From the NCBI GenBank assembly GCA_955652705.1, contig CATPBK010000114.1, positions 1 through 58,604 on the forward strand: a stretch of DNA of 58,604 bases. Reading direction: 5' to 3'. The notes under the pieces are model-generated. The model was not told the DNA's origin. It worked only from the letters and a program-made list of their open reading frames with translations, and did not search any database. Each line of letters begins with the position of its first letter. Positions within the stretch are counted from its first letter, which is position 1. Shown piece after piece: positions 22,819 to 34,978 of the stretch. The position numbers and the translations under genes are program-made. This DNA is from Candidatus Dormiibacterota bacterium. Its GTDB lineage: Bacteria; Chloroflexota; Dormibacteria; Dormibacterales; Dormibacteraceae.

Positions 22819-23544
22819 TCAGAGCTCCGACCGCAGCCAGCGGTCCCAGAGACCCGCCGCCAGCCAGCGCCCTTCGCGCTGCACCCCAAACCGGCCGAAG
22901 TAGCGGCAGATGTTCTCCAGGTCGCGCGTGAGCAGCCGGTGGGCGCTGTGGTTGAAGCGCGGGTCGACCATCTGAGGCAGGTCGATGACGGTCAGGCCGC
23001 CCTGCCAGTAGAGGACGTTGTAGTCGGAGAGGTCGCCGTGGACCAGGTTCTCCCGAAGGAAGAGCTCGACCTGGCCGACCAGGACGTCCAATAGTGCCGG
23101 CGCATCGTCGGGTGAAGGCCGAACCTCGCGCAGGTGCGGGGCCGGGCCGCCCTCGTCGCCGATCCACTCCAGCAGCACCGCGCTTTCGCCGCGCGCGACC
23201 GGTCGCGGCACGCGCGCGCCCGCCGCGTGCAGGACCTCGAGGTTCTCGTACTCCTGGAAGAGCCACTGGCCGAAGAGGACCTCGCGGCCCCAGCCGCTCT
23301 TCTTCCCCACGGCCCGCCGGTCACGCTCATTGAGGACCGCCATGCGGCCCTCGCGATACATGGCGTCGTTCCGGAAGGACCTCTCCTCGCGGGGCCGGTA
23401 GACCTTGGCCGCGAAGAGCTCGGCTCCGGTCCAGGGCCGGGCACGGCACATGTAGACCGTGGCCTCCTTCCCGCTCTTGACTTGACGAATAACGCTTTCG
23501 ATGAGCCCCTCGTCGAAGAAGGGCTCGAGGGCTTCGATTCGCAA
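22819..23544 (-). CDS. RIO-family serine kinase
   Basis: A bacterial RIO1-like atypical kinase. The ATP loop is VKSGKEATVYMCRA, the hinge region LLEWIGDEG, the catalytic loop LVHGDLSDYNVLYW (Asp and Asn) and the metal-binding motif LTVIDLPQMVD. The TTG at 23544 is chosen because AAGGAGAG lies 8 bases upstream and the conserved LRIEALEPFFDEG opens there; an in-frame ATG at 23595 would have to be translated through an intrinsic terminator. Targets in bacteria are unknown; archaeal and eukaryotic relatives act in small-subunit maturation. Confidence 0.88.
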   Translation of the reverse strand: MRIEALEPFFDEGLIESVIRQVKSGKEATVYMCRARPWTGAELFAAKVYRPREERSFRNDAMYREGRMAVLNERDRRAVGKKSGWGREVLFGQWLFQEYENLEVLHAAGARVPRPVARGESAVLLEWIGDEGGPAPHLREVRPSPDDAPALLDVLVGQVELFLRENLVHGDLSDYNVLYWQGGLTVIDLPQMVDPRFNHSAHRLLTRDLENICRYFGRFGVQREGRWLAAGLWDRWLRSEL

Positions 23545-23561
23545 CTGAAACGCTCTCCTTG

Positions 23562-23588
23562 AAATAAAAAGCCGCTCGGTAGAGCGGC
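23562..23588 (-). terminator. Intrinsic terminator just upstream of the RIO kinase gene
   Basis: On the complement: GCCGCTC-TACC-GAGCGGC, a perfect 7-bp stem with 4-base loop, followed by TTTTTATTT. It ends a few bases before the ribosome site of the kinase gene. It may end the tRNA-Val transcript or act as an attenuator for the kinase. Confidence 0.7.
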
Positions 23589-23617
23589 CTCTCATTGCAG
23601 GAGGAAACGATCAGCGG

Positions 23618-23668
23618 CTAAGGGCAGCTCTCCAGGACACGGGCACGCTCAAAGACACTGGTCTCCAA
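23618..23668 (-). CDS. Possible 16-aa leader peptide upstream of the RIO kinase
   Basis: A TTG lies 6 bases after a strong ribosome site AAAGGAGG on the complement and opens a frame of 16 codons (LETSVFERARVLESCP) ending in TAG about 30 bases before the terminator stem. AGGAGG of its ribosome site can pair with CCTCCT at 23599-23604. The layout resembles attenuation leaders, but no amino acid run suggests what is sensed. Confidence 0.35.
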   Translation of the reverse strand: METSVFERARVLESCP

Positions 23669-23726
23669 GACGCACCTCCTTTGAGCTACAGGACCTGACG
23701 GCGACCGGCCAAACCTAGCACATTGG

Positions 23727-23801
23727 TGGGCGGTGAGAGGATCGAACTCCCGACCTCCTCGGTGTAAGCGAGGCGCTCTAAACCGGCTGAGCTAACCGCC
23801 C
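23727..23801 (-). tRNA. tRNA-Val (TAC)
   Basis: The complement folds with acceptor GGGCGGT/ACCGCCC, anticodon loop CTTACAC (anticodon TAC), T loop TTCGATC and discriminator A; CCA is encoded (23724-23726). Confidence 0.95.
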
Positions 23802-23821
23802 GCAGAGCTGGCGGCAACAGT

Positions 23822-25066
23822 CTACCCAGCGGCCTGGCCGGGCACGACCGCCGTCGGGTGCTCGAGGAGCCTGAGCGCGGCGTTGAGCTGGCTGTCGGCC
23901 GCGTGGCCAGCCGCCGGCCGCGCCACGTCGTACATCTGGTCCGGGCTCGGCAGCGGGACCTCGTCGGTCGGGTGGAGGCCCACCCTGTCGACCGAGGTGC
24001 CGTCGGGCAGGTACCAGCGCTTGATCGTGATATGGAGGTCCGATCCGTCCGGGAGCGGGAAGTCCTGCTGGACCGAGCCCTTGCCATAAGTGACCGTCCC
24101 GACCAGCGGTGCCCGCCGGCGGACCAAGAGCGAGCCGGAGACGATCTCCGCCGCCGACGCCGTGTTCGAGTTGACGAGGACCACGACCGGGATGGTGGCG
24201 GCCAGGTGGTCGCCGCTCACGTCGTGCCGCTCCACGCGGCCGTTGCGGTCGCGCAGCTCGAAGGCCTCTCCTGACGCCACGAACTGGCTGACCACGTTCT
24301 GGGCCGCGTCGACGAAGCCGCCACCGTCGTCGCGGAGATCGACGACCACGCCGCCCGAGCCGGCCAGGCCGGCCTTGAGCAGGCGGTCGAAGTCGCTGCC
24401 GGTGGACTCGCCGAAGCTGTAGATCCGGATGTAGAGCATGCCGTCCTCGAGCTTCGTCGAGCGCACGGACGGAATCACCACATTGCCGCGGGTGACCGTG
24501 AAGTCCTGGACCTGTCCGTTGCGCCGCACGGCCAGGACGACCGGCGATCCGGCCGGCCCTCGAATCAGGAGCGAGGCCTGGTCGGAGTTGATGTTGTGGA
24601 GGTCATGGCCGTCCGCTTTGAGAAGAACGTCGCCGGCCTTGAGTCCGGCCTTGTCGGCGGGTGAGTCTACGAACACGGTGATGACCGTCGGGTATTCGCC
24701 CTGGTAGCCGACCTCGATCCCGATCCCGACGTAGCGCCCCGCGTAGGTGTTGAGCTGGCGCTGGTACTCGGTCGGGTCGAGGTAGTACGAGAAGGGGTCG
24801 TTGAGCCCCAGGACCAGCCCCCTGATGGTGCCCTGTGAGAGCTTGGCGTAGTCGAACCGGGAGTCGTAGTAGTTGCTCTGCAGCACCCGCAGCGCCCGGT
24901 CCAGCGTCTGCTGGTCAAGCTTGCCCTTGGCCGGCTGCGAGTACCCCAACGCAGGCATGTCGGCTGGGTAGAGCTGGTCTAGATAGATTCCTCCCAGGAG
25001 GCCGATCGCGGCCCCGACCAGCAGCCCCGCGACGAGCTGCCAGGTGCGGCGCCCCGCTTTCAGCAA
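23822..25066 (-). CDS. S41-family C-terminal processing peptidase
   Basis: An N-terminal membrane anchor (about residues 11-30) precedes a PDZ domain (about 110-190, YVGIGIEVGYQGEY ... AGLKAGDVLLKADG) and a tail-specific protease domain. The catalytic Ser is in VNSNTASAAEIVSG and the Lys in GTVTYGKGSVQ. It resembles CtpA/CtpB proteases that act outside the membrane on envelope or signalling proteins. TTG start; it overlaps the M23 gene by 7 bases at the end of the ftsEX unit, as CtpB follows ftsX in Bacillus. Confidence 0.93.
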   Translation of the reverse strand: MLKAGRRTWQLVAGLLVGAAIGLLGGIYLDQLYPADMPALGYSQPAKGKLDQQTLDRALRVLQSNYYDSRFDYAKLSQGTIRGLVLGLNDPFSYYLDPTEYQRQLNTYAGRYVGIGIEVGYQGEYPTVITVFVDSPADKAGLKAGDVLLKADGHDLHNINSDQASLLIRGPAGSPVVLAVRRNGQVQDFTVTRGNVVIPSVRSTKLEDGMLYIRIYSFGESTGSDFDRLLKAGLAGSGGVVVDLRDDGGGFVDAAQNVVSQFVASGEAFELRDRNGRVERHDVSGDHLAATIPVVVLVNSNTASAAEIVSGSLLVRRRAPLVGTVTYGKGSVQQDFPLPDGSDLHITIKRWYLPDGTSVDRVGLHPTDEVPLPSPDQMYDVARPAAGHAADSQLNAALRLLEHPTAVVPGQAAG

Positions 25067-26274
25067 CCCAGGTAGGCGCAGGGGTCTACGTAGTTGCCGT
25101 TGTAGCGGATCTCGAAGTGGAGGTGCGGTCCGGTGGAGTTGCCGGAGCTGCCCTCATAGCCGATGACCTGGCCCCTGTACACGACCTGTCCAGTATGTAT
25201 GCCCGGTGCGAAGCCGCTCATGTGGCCGTAGAGGGTGGCGTACCCGTTGCCGTGGTCGATGACGCCGTAGATGCCATACCCGCAGCAGGTGTAGTAGGCC
25301 CCGATGACACCGCTGTCGGCCGCGTATATCTGGCTCCCGTACGGCTCGGCGATGTCGATGCCGGTATGGAAATGCCTGGTCGGGCAGGAAGGCCAGTAAA
25401 TCTCGAAGGGATAGGGGCTGCAGCCAAAGCCCTGGCTCAGCCAGTGCGGCACCTCCGGCCAGACGAACTGCCCGGTGCCACCACCCGCGTTGGCGATCTC
25501 CGCCGCGTACGCCTGCTGGAGCATGTTCACCTGGTCGGTGATGGCGGCGATCGCCGCAGCCATCTCCTCCGCCTGCTGCCTGTACTGGGCCTCCAGCTGG
25601 GCCAGGTAGGTGTACGCGGCCTGCTGCTGGACGCGGGTCGCCTCCAGGCTCGCCTCCTGAGCTTTCTGCTGGGCGAGCAGGTCGGACTCCTGGTTGCGCT
25701 GACCGGCGAGCTGGTCTTTCAGGTCGCCGATATGGGCCTTCTCCGTCCGCAGAGCGTCGAGCAGTGTGCGATCGGCGTGGATGATCTCCTGCGCCATGAG
25801 GACGCGGTCGATCAGCTGGTTGAAGTTCTGTGCGGTCAGCACCAGGGCCATGTAGTTGACGGTGCCGTGCTTGGCGATCGATCGGGCGCGCTGGCCGAAG
25901 AGCTCTTCGCGGACGTCGAGATGCGCCTGCCGGCGCATGATGTCGGCCAGCGTCGCCCGGATCTTGGCGTCGAGGGCGTTGATCTGCGCGATGGTGGCGG
26001 CGATGGCCGCTTGCTGGGCCGAGATCTGGTTGCTCAGCTGCTGGATGTAGGCGTAGAGCGCCTTCATCTTCTTCTGGACGTCGTTGATGTTGTTCTGGAT
26101 CTGGGCCAGGCGGGCCTGGTCGGCCGCTTGCTGGTTCATGGACTGGACCAGCTGCTCGCAGATCACGTCGCCGGACGCGCAGGTGGGTGGCGGGTCGGCC
26201 CGAACCGCCGCGGACGGCAGGAGGGCCGCCAGCAACGCGACGGCCGCGGCGAACGCAGCGAGCCTGACGTGCAT
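25060..26274 (-). CDS. Murein hydrolase activator/M23 endopeptidase with coiled coil (EnvC/NlpD-like)
   Basis: Signal peptide (residues 1-26), long coiled coil (about 40-250, rich in Gln/Ala/Leu), then an M23 domain with all metal ligands: HTGIDIAEPYG (His, Asp), YATLYGHMS and GPHLHFEIR. Having the full Zn site, it may itself cut peptidoglycan cross-links rather than only activate an amidase. Start codon overlaps the ftsX stop (TGATG). The arrangement FtsEX plus coiled-coil hydrolase is the known cell-division control module. Confidence 0.92.
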   Translation of the reverse strand: MHVRLAAFAAAVALLAALLPSAAVRADPPPTCASGDVICEQLVQSMNQQAADQARLAQIQNNINDVQKKMKALYAYIQQLSNQISAQQAAIAATIAQINALDAKIRATLADIMRRQAHLDVREELFGQRARSIAKHGTVNYMALVLTAQNFNQLIDRVLMAQEIIHADRTLLDALRTEKAHIGDLKDQLAGQRNQESDLLAQQKAQEASLEATRVQQQAAYTYLAQLEAQYRQQAEEMAAAIAAITDQVNMLQQAYAAEIANAGGGTGQFVWPEVPHWLSQGFGCSPYPFEIYWPSCPTRHFHTGIDIAEPYGSQIYAADSGVIGAYYTCCGYGIYGVIDHGNGYATLYGHMSGFAPGIHTGQVVYRGQVIGYEGSSGNSTGPHLHFEIRYNGNYVDPCAYLGC

Positions 26275-27170
26275 CAGACGCGCACGAACCGGCGCACGCC
26301 GATGTAGCTGCCGAGGGCGCCGAGCAGGGCCCCGGCGACCAGCACGTCGCGGGCCAGCTCACCGACGAAGGCGGGATCGTACCCGAGCGGCACGAAGAAG
26401 AGGTCGGAGTGGAAGCGGTCGACGAAGGGCCGGTAGGCGAGCAGGAGCCCGCCCAAGGCCAGGCCGCCCGCCAGCACGCCAGTCAGGACGCCTTCAAGTA
26501 CAAACGGGCCGCGCACGAACCACTCGGTGGCTCCCACTAGCTTCATCACTTCGATCTCATGGCGGCGGTGGTAGACCGCCGTCCGGATCGTGTTCATGAC
26601 GATGAAGATCGAGATCAGGAGCAGCACGAACAGGATCACGATGCCCGCCAGGTTGAGCCAGGCCGAGAGCCGCAGCATGCGGGCGATGAACTCGCCCTGG
26701 TAGTCGGTTGGATCGTTGCGGTCGGCGCCCCGCCACTGGCGGGCCAGAGCGTCAATCGCAGCCACGTCGGCGAGCTTGCCAACCCGCACCTCGAGCTTGG
26801 CGGCGAGCGGGTTGCCCTCGATTTGTCGTGCGATGTCGGCGTTGACCGGGTCGGCCTGGAAGCGCGCCAGCGCCTCGTCCTTGCTCAGGTAGCTGACGCC
26901 GGCGACCCGCGGATCGCTGCGCAGCTGGTCCTCGAAGTCGGTGACGGTCGTCAGGGGCGTGTCGTCCGCGACGCTGATGCTGATCACGCTGACGCGGGCC
27001 CGGTACTGATCCAGGACGCCTGCCAGCGTGTGTCCGACCAGCAGGTTGATGCCGGCCATGGTCAGGATCAGCGTGATGGTGGCCGTCGCCGCCAGGCTTA
27101 CGGCGGCGCTCCGCCAGAAGCTCTGCCAGGCGGAGTTAAGCGCGAAGAGCAGATGCCGCCAGAGCTTCAT
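26274..27170 (-). CDS. ftsX: Cell division ABC transporter permease FtsX
   Basis: The 298-aa product has a first membrane segment (about 20-45), a large external loop (about 50-165), and three more membrane segments, with the cytosolic [11 protein letters not shown] motif that contacts FtsE. FtsX transmits ATP hydrolysis to a peptidoglycan hydrolase outside. The ATG at 27170 has GGTGGA upstream; a GTG three codons earlier is possible. It begins inside the 3' end of ftsE (35-base overlap). Confidence 0.93.
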   Translation of the reverse strand: MKLWRHLLFALNSAWQSFWRSAAVSLAATATITLILTMAGINLLVGHTLAGVLDQYRARVSVISISVADDTPLTTVTDFEDQLRSDPRVAGVSYLSKDEALARFQADPVNADIARQIEGNPLAAKLEVRVGKLADVAAIDALARQWRGADRNDPTDYQGEFIARMLRLSAWLNLAGIVILFVLLLISIFIVMNTIRTAVYHRRHEIEVMKLVGATEWFVRGPFVLEGVLTGVLAGGLALGGLLLAYRPFVDRFHSDLFFVPLGYDPAFVGELARDVLVAGALLGALGSYIGVRRFVRV

Positions 27171-27876
27171 GGTATCCACCGGCCCGGTCGTCCCGAACCA
27201 CCTGGCCGCCGTCGATCGCCACGACGCGGCGCCGGAGCACGTCGACGATGTCGCGGTTGTGCGTCGCCATCAGCACGGTCGAACCGCGCTGGTTGATCTG
27301 CAGGAAAAGCTGCATGATCTCCCACCCCGTGGCCGGGTCGAGGTTACCGGTCGGCTCGTCGGCCACGATCAGGCGCGGATTGTGCACGAGCGCCCGGGCG
27401 ATGGCAACGCGCTGCTGCTCCCCACCGGAAAGCTCACGGGGGTAGGTGTAGTGCTTGTTTGACAGACCGACGACCTCCAGGGCCTCCCGGGAGCGGGCCT
27501 GGACGACCCTGCCCGGCTCGCCCAGCACCCGCAGGGCGAAGGCCACGTTCTCGTAGGCGGTGAGGCGCGGCAGCAGCTTGAAGTCCTGGAAGACCAGCCC
27601 GACCTTTCGGCGGTAGCTGGGCAAGTGGCGGCGCTTCATGCGACCCAGCTCCTGCCCGTCGACGAAGATCTTGCCCTTCGTCGGCTTCTCCTCACGGACC
27701 AGCAGACGGATGAGCGTGGATTTTCCGGCGCCCGAGGCGCCGACCAGGAAGAGGAAATCGCCCTCAGGGACGGTCAGCTCGACGTCGCGCAGAGCCTCGG
27801 TGCCGTTGGCGTACCGCTTCCAGACATGCTGGAGGCTGATGAGAGGCCGCTGTGAAAAATCGGCTGTTAAGACCAT
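27136..27876 (-). CDS. ftsE: Cell division ATP-binding protein FtsE
   Basis: An ABC ATPase of 246 aa: Walker [11 protein letters not shown] loop in VFQDFKLL, signature [13 protein letters not shown], Walker [14 protein letters not shown] and switch His in [20 protein letters not shown] is typical of FtsE. A C-terminal tail of about 25 residues overlaps ftsX. Preceded by a consensus promoter. Confidence 0.95.
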   Translation of the reverse strand: MVLTADFSQRPLISLQHVWKRYANGTEALRDVELTVPEGDFLFLVGASGAGKSTLIRLLVREEKPTKGKIFVDGQELGRMKRRHLPSYRRKVGLVFQDFKLLPRLTAYENVAFALRVLGEPGRVVQARSREALEVVGLSNKHYTYPRELSGGEQQRVAIARALVHNPRLIVADEPTGNLDPATGWEIMQLFLQINQRGSTVLMATHNRDIVDVLRRRVVAIDGGQVVRDDRAGGYHEALAASALRA

Positions 27877-27933
27877 GGTGATTCGTGATGCGGGAACGTT
27901 GCGAGACGCGTGCCCGGAGATGGCCGGCTACGG

Positions 27934-27962
27934 AGTATAGCCAGCTAGCCGGATACGGTCAA
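27934..27962 (-). promoter_or_regulatory. Promoter of the ftsE-ftsX-M23-ctp unit
   Basis: On the complement TTGACC (27957-27962), 17 bases, TATACT (27934-27939): close to sigma70 consensus. Predicted transcript start near 27927, giving about a 50-base leader before ftsE. Confidence 0.6.
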
Positions 27963-27970
27963 ACCACCGC

Positions 27971-27976
27971 TAAAAT
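27971..27976 (+). promoter_or_regulatory. -10 element TAAAAT, leaderless start of the DUF2269-like gene
   Basis: TAAAAT is followed after 9 bases by the ATG, with no ribosome site between. Confidence 0.35.
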
Positions 27977-27985
27977 TGGCGGCTC

Positions 27986-28423
27986 ATGTACCGGTGGGTC
28001 CTCGCGACCCATGTGGCCAGCGTGTTCGGGTTCCTCTTTGCGCATGGTGGCTCGGCGTTCGCCGGCTGGCAGCTGCGTGGCGAGCGCCGTCCGGAGCCGG
28101 CGCGGGCTCTGCTGAAGCTCTCGGAGCTCTCCCTTTACGCCTCGGCCCCGTTCCTTCTGCTGCTCATCGCCAGCGGGATCGCCCTCGGATTCATGGGTGG
28201 CTGGTGGAACCGCCCGTGGATGTGGGCTTCGATCGTGGTGTTCGTGCTGGTGTCGCTCGCCATGGGTTTTTTCGGCGGTTATCACCGCGCTCGCGCGGCG
28301 GATCCGGCGGCGCCGGAAGACCTCACTTCAGCGCTCGATGCGACGCATCCGAACCTCTTGCTCGTCATCGGCACCGCCGGCCTCTTGGTCCTCTTCTGGC
28401 TGATGTATTTCAAGCCGTTTTGA
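27986..28423 (+). CDS. Predicted integral membrane protein (DUF2269-like)
   Basis: The 145-aa product has four hydrophobic segments (about 5-25, 48-70, 78-98, 120-142), with a His-Gly pair in the first (FAHGGSAF) as in DUF2269/YndJ-type putative transporters or redox-membrane proteins. Function unknown. It is divergent from ftsE and its last 14 bases overlap the convergent GH3 gene. Confidence 0.65.
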   Translation: MYRWVLATHVASVFGFLFAHGGSAFAGWQLRGERRPEPARALLKLSELSLYASAPFLLLLIASGIALGFMGGWWNRPWMWASIVVFVLVSLAMGFFGGYHRARAADPAAPEDLTSALDATHPNLLLVIGTAGLLVLFWLMYFKPF

Positions 28424-29537
28424 GGGCGTCGAGGGCGGCCACGGCCTGATCCAGGCGCTGGCGCGGCAGGCGGCCGCTGAGCACCGCCGCCTTGATCGCG
28501 TCGAAGACCGCGTCGGCGACGCCGAGGTTGTGCGCGATCATCACCAGGTCGCCGCCGTTGAGAAGGAAGTTGATGGCCGCCTCCGGCGTCGGCACGCTGT
28601 CGGTGACCGCCTTCATCTCGAGGTCGTCGGAGATGATCGGGCCCTGGAACCCGACGTCCTGGCGCAGCCGCTGGACGGTCACCGGCGAAAGGCTCGAAGG
28701 CCCCCTGGAGTCGAGCGCCGGCACGCTCAGGTGACCGAGCATGACGAAGTCGACGCCATGCGCCACCGCCGCCTTGAACGGCGGCCAGTCTCGGGCTTGC
28801 AGGGTCGCCAGGTCCGCGGCGACCGCGGGCAGCTCTTCGTGCGAGTTGCCGTTGGCGCTGCCATGGCCGGGGAAGTGCTTTGCGGCGGCCAGCTCATGGC
28901 CGGCGTGGATGCCGTCCACTGCCGCGCCGACGGCCAGGCTGACCGCGGCCGGGTCGGTCCCGTAGCAGCGGCCCCACATGTAGGAAGCCGGCCCCGGGCA
29001 GACGTCAGCCACCGGGCCTAGATCGAGGTCGAAGCCGACCGCCCGGAGCGCCGCCGCCATCCGGGTCGAGCCGGCCCCATCGACCGGCATCTTGAGGCAG
29101 GGCACCTCGGCCAGGGCGAGGCAGATCTGGCCGCCCTCCTGGTCGGTCGCCGCCAGCAGGCGCCGGCCCTGGGCCGTTCGAACCCGGCTGATCAGGTCGC
29201 TCATCTCCACCGAGCTGGTGGCGTTGGCGTTCAGGTTGACGACCAGCAGCCCGCCAAACCGCCGCTGCCGCCAGTCCGCCAGCACCGCGTCGGTGAGCGG
29301 GCCCTGGAAGCCCGCCATGATCACCGCTCCCACCTCTGCGTCGAGGCTCAGCGCGGCGGACGAGGCGGCCGGCGATGGGCTGGCAGCCGGCGTCAGCGGG
29401 CGCGACGTGGTGGCCTGCTGGCCGCAGGCAACAGCCACGAACAGCAGTGCTACCGGCAGGGCTCTAGTTCGGGACGCGGGTCTCGTGCGAGAGCTTCCAG
29501 CGCAGCCAGCCTTCGATGAAGGGATCAATCTCGCCAC
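28410..29537 (-). CDS. Glycoside hydrolase family 3 lipoprotein (NagZ-like)
   Basis: The mature enzyme has the GH3 N-terminal barrel: ATDQEGGQ, the KHFPGHG motif (with a His-containing loop as in NagZ) and the nucleophile Asp in IISDDLEMKAV. The signal ends in a lipobox, LLFVAVAC, placing it outside the membrane. It probably removes beta-N-acetylglucosamine from peptidoglycan. The start is unsure: the only suitable codon before the signal is GTG at 29537 (or TTG 29528), which overlaps prfB by 74 bases and gives a long basic N-region. Confidence 0.85.
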   Translation of the reverse strand: MARLIPSSKAGCAGSSRTRPASRTRALPVALLFVAVACGQQATTSRPLTPAASPSPAASSAALSLDAEVGAVIMAGFQGPLTDAVLADWRQRRFGGLLVVNLNANATSSVEMSDLISRVRTAQGRRLLAATDQEGGQICLALAEVPCLKMPVDGAGSTRMAAALRAVGFDLDLGPVADVCPGPASYMWGRCYGTDPAAVSLAVGAAVDGIHAGHELAAAKHFPGHGSANGNSHEELPAVAADLATLQARDWPPFKAAVAHGVDFVMLGHLSVPALDSRGPSSLSPVTVQRLRQDVGFQGPIISDDLEMKAVTDSVPTPEAAINFLLNGGDLVMIAHNLGVADAVFDAIKAAVLSGRLPRQRLDQAVAALDALKTA

Positions 29538-30560
29538 CGTTCAGCACCGCTTCAACGTTGCCGGTTTCGTAACCGGTACGCACGTCCTTCACCAGCGTGT
29601 AGGGCTGCAGCACGTAGTTGCGGATCTGGGAACCGAACTCGGCCGGCATCTGGGCCCCTTTGAGGGCCTCGCGCTGCTTGGCGGACTCCTCCTGCTGGCG
29701 CTCGAAGAGGCGGCCGCGCAGCATCTTCATGGCCAGTTCCCGGTTCTTCAGCTGCGAGCGCTCGTTCTGGCAGGTGACCACGATCCCGGTCGGCAAATGG
29801 GTGATGCGGACGGCCGACTCCGTTTTGTTGACGTGCTGGCCCCCCGCCCCGGTCGACCGGTAGGTGTCGATCTTCAGGTCGTCCGGGTCGATCTTGATCT
29901 GGGCGTCTGTCTCCTCCAGCTCAGGCATGACCTCGACCAGCGCGAAAGAGGTGTGCCGGCGGTGGTTCTGGTCGAAGGGCGAGATCCGCACCAGGCGGTG
30001 GACGCCGTGCTCGGAACGGAGCAGGCCGTACGCCCGCGGCCCGGCGATCAGGAGCGATACCCCCTTCAGGCCAGCCTCCTCTCCCGGCGTCGCCTCCAGC
30101 ACTTCCGTCTTGAACCGGCGCCTTTCAGCCCACTTGAGGTACATCCGCATCAGCATCTCCACCCAGTCCTGGGCGTCGACGCCGCCCGCCCCGGCGCTGA
30201 TCGAGAGGATCGCGTTGTGAGAGGAGTAAGGATCGGTGAAGAGAAGGTCGAGCTCCAGCGCCCGGAGCTGGCTTTCGATCTCCGCCCGCTCCCGCTCCAG
30301 CTGCGTCACCAGCTCAGGGTCTTCGAGCCCGGCCAGCTCGACCAGGTCGCGGGCCCGCGCCTCCAGGCGCTCCCAACGAGCGACCTCTTCGCGAAGCTCC
30401 GACGCCTCCCGCCCGTAGCGGGCGGCCTGCGCCGGGTCGTCCCAGATCCCGGGCCGGGCTAGGAGGCTCTCCAGCTCGGCGGCGCGGGCGGCCTTAGCCG
30501 GCAGGTCAAAGGTGCTCCTTCATCTGGAGGATGCGCTGCAGCAGCTCTTGGGGCGTCGAT

Positions 30561-30571
<11 letters not shown>
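29464..30571 (-). CDS. prfB: Peptide chain release factor 2, with programmed +1 frameshift
   Basis: RF2 reads UGA and UAA stops. The ATG at 30571 opens a 21-codon frame that ends CTT-TGA; shifting +1 over the TGA (30508-30506) to GAC continues without a stop for 347 codons to 29464. AAGGAG (30519-30514) lies 3 bases before CTT, as in the known prfB autoregulatory site AGGGGG-TAT-CTT-TGA-C. The main frame has GAGGQHVNK (GGQ catalytic motif) and SPF (stop recognition). Total 368 aa, the normal length. It starts inside the last codons of secA. Confidence 0.95.
30505..30519 (-). promoter_or_regulatory. RF2 recoding site
   Basis: On the complement AAGGAG-CAC-CTT-TGA-C: internal Shine-Dalgarno, slippery CTT and in-frame UGA. 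Low RF2 levels favour the +1 shift, a negative feedback on RF2 synthesis. Confidence 0.92.
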
Positions 30572-33146
<2,575 letters not shown>

Positions 33147-33165
33147 GCGGTGTCTTCCTTTCTCC

Positions 33166-33720
33166 TCATGTGACGACAGGCTCGATGACGGCCAGCGAGT
33201 CGTCCGCCCGGCGGTAGATCACGTTGACCTCCCCGGTGTCCTCGTTCAAGAAGACGTGGAAGAGATGCCCGTTGGCGTCAAGCGCCTTGGCCGCCTCGGC
33301 GACCGACTCGGGCCGCACCCTCTGTCTTACCCGCTCGGGCTCGTCCTGAATCGGGGCGGTCGGGCCCTCCTCCTCCGTGGCGGCCAGGCGGGCCGGAGTG
33401 CGGTTCTTGTGCCGGTCCACGATCCGATCCTTCAGCTTCACAATCTGGCGGTCGACCTTGTCCAGGGCCAGGTCCAGCACCGCCTGGAGGTCGCGGCCTT
33501 TCTCGTGCGCGGTCAGCAGGGGAGTCTTGCGTCCGTCCATGCGCACGGTGATCTTGACCGCCCGTTCCGGCTCCTGGCTATGCCGGCCGTTCTCAGTGAA
33601 GAGCACGTCCGCCTCGAGGACTCGCTCGAAGTGGCGGCTGAGCTTGGAGAGGCGCTTCTCGGTGTAAGTGCGCAGAGGAGCGGCCAGCTCCGCGGTCCGG
33701 TCGTGGATGACAACCTTCAT
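33166..33720 (-). CDS. hpf: Long-form ribosome hibernation promoting factor
   Basis: The N-terminal domain (residues 1-100, beta-alpha with [11 protein letters not shown] and [24 protein letters not shown]) binds the small subunit; after an acidic/Pro linker, a C-terminal dimerisation domain (about 125-184, [30 protein letters not shown]) makes 100S ribosome dimers. GGGAGG lies 5 bases before ATG. TACACT at 33758-33763 on the complement is a likely -10. It lies 20 bases before secA. Confidence 0.93.
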   Translation of the reverse strand: MKVVIHDRTAELAAPLRTYTEKRLSKLSRHFERVLEADVLFTENGRHSQEPERAVKITVRMDGRKTPLLTAHEKGRDLQAVLDLALDKVDRQIVKLKDRIVDRHKNRTPARLAATEEEGPTAPIQDEPERVRQRVRPESVAEAAKALDANGHLFHVFLNEDTGEVNVIYRRADDSLAVIEPVVT

Positions 33721-33797
33721 TGACAGCCTCCCGGCATGGGGGTTTCTGGTCTTCCTGAGTGTAGACCGGGACGCTTTGAGGTCTGTCTGGAGGGCTT

Positions 33798-34928
<1,131 letters not shown>

Positions 34929-34957
34929 TAATACCTCCGCTGGAAAAGTGCGCTGGA

Positions 34958-34963
34958 ACTATA
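34958..34963 (-). promoter_or_regulatory. -10 element TATAGT of the stand-alone cpaF gene
   Basis: The complement reads TATAGT 29 bases before the ATG, in the 50-base gap after comF, with a GGAGG ribosome site downstream. No clear -35 box. Confidence 0.4.
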
Positions 34964-34978
34964 ACGCTCGAAGTACCC

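Noticed and set aside
23545-23690. T-box riboswitch upstream of the RIO kinase
   Set aside because: No T-box consensus sequence or specifier stem is seen, and the downstream gene is not a tRNA synthetase or amino acid gene.
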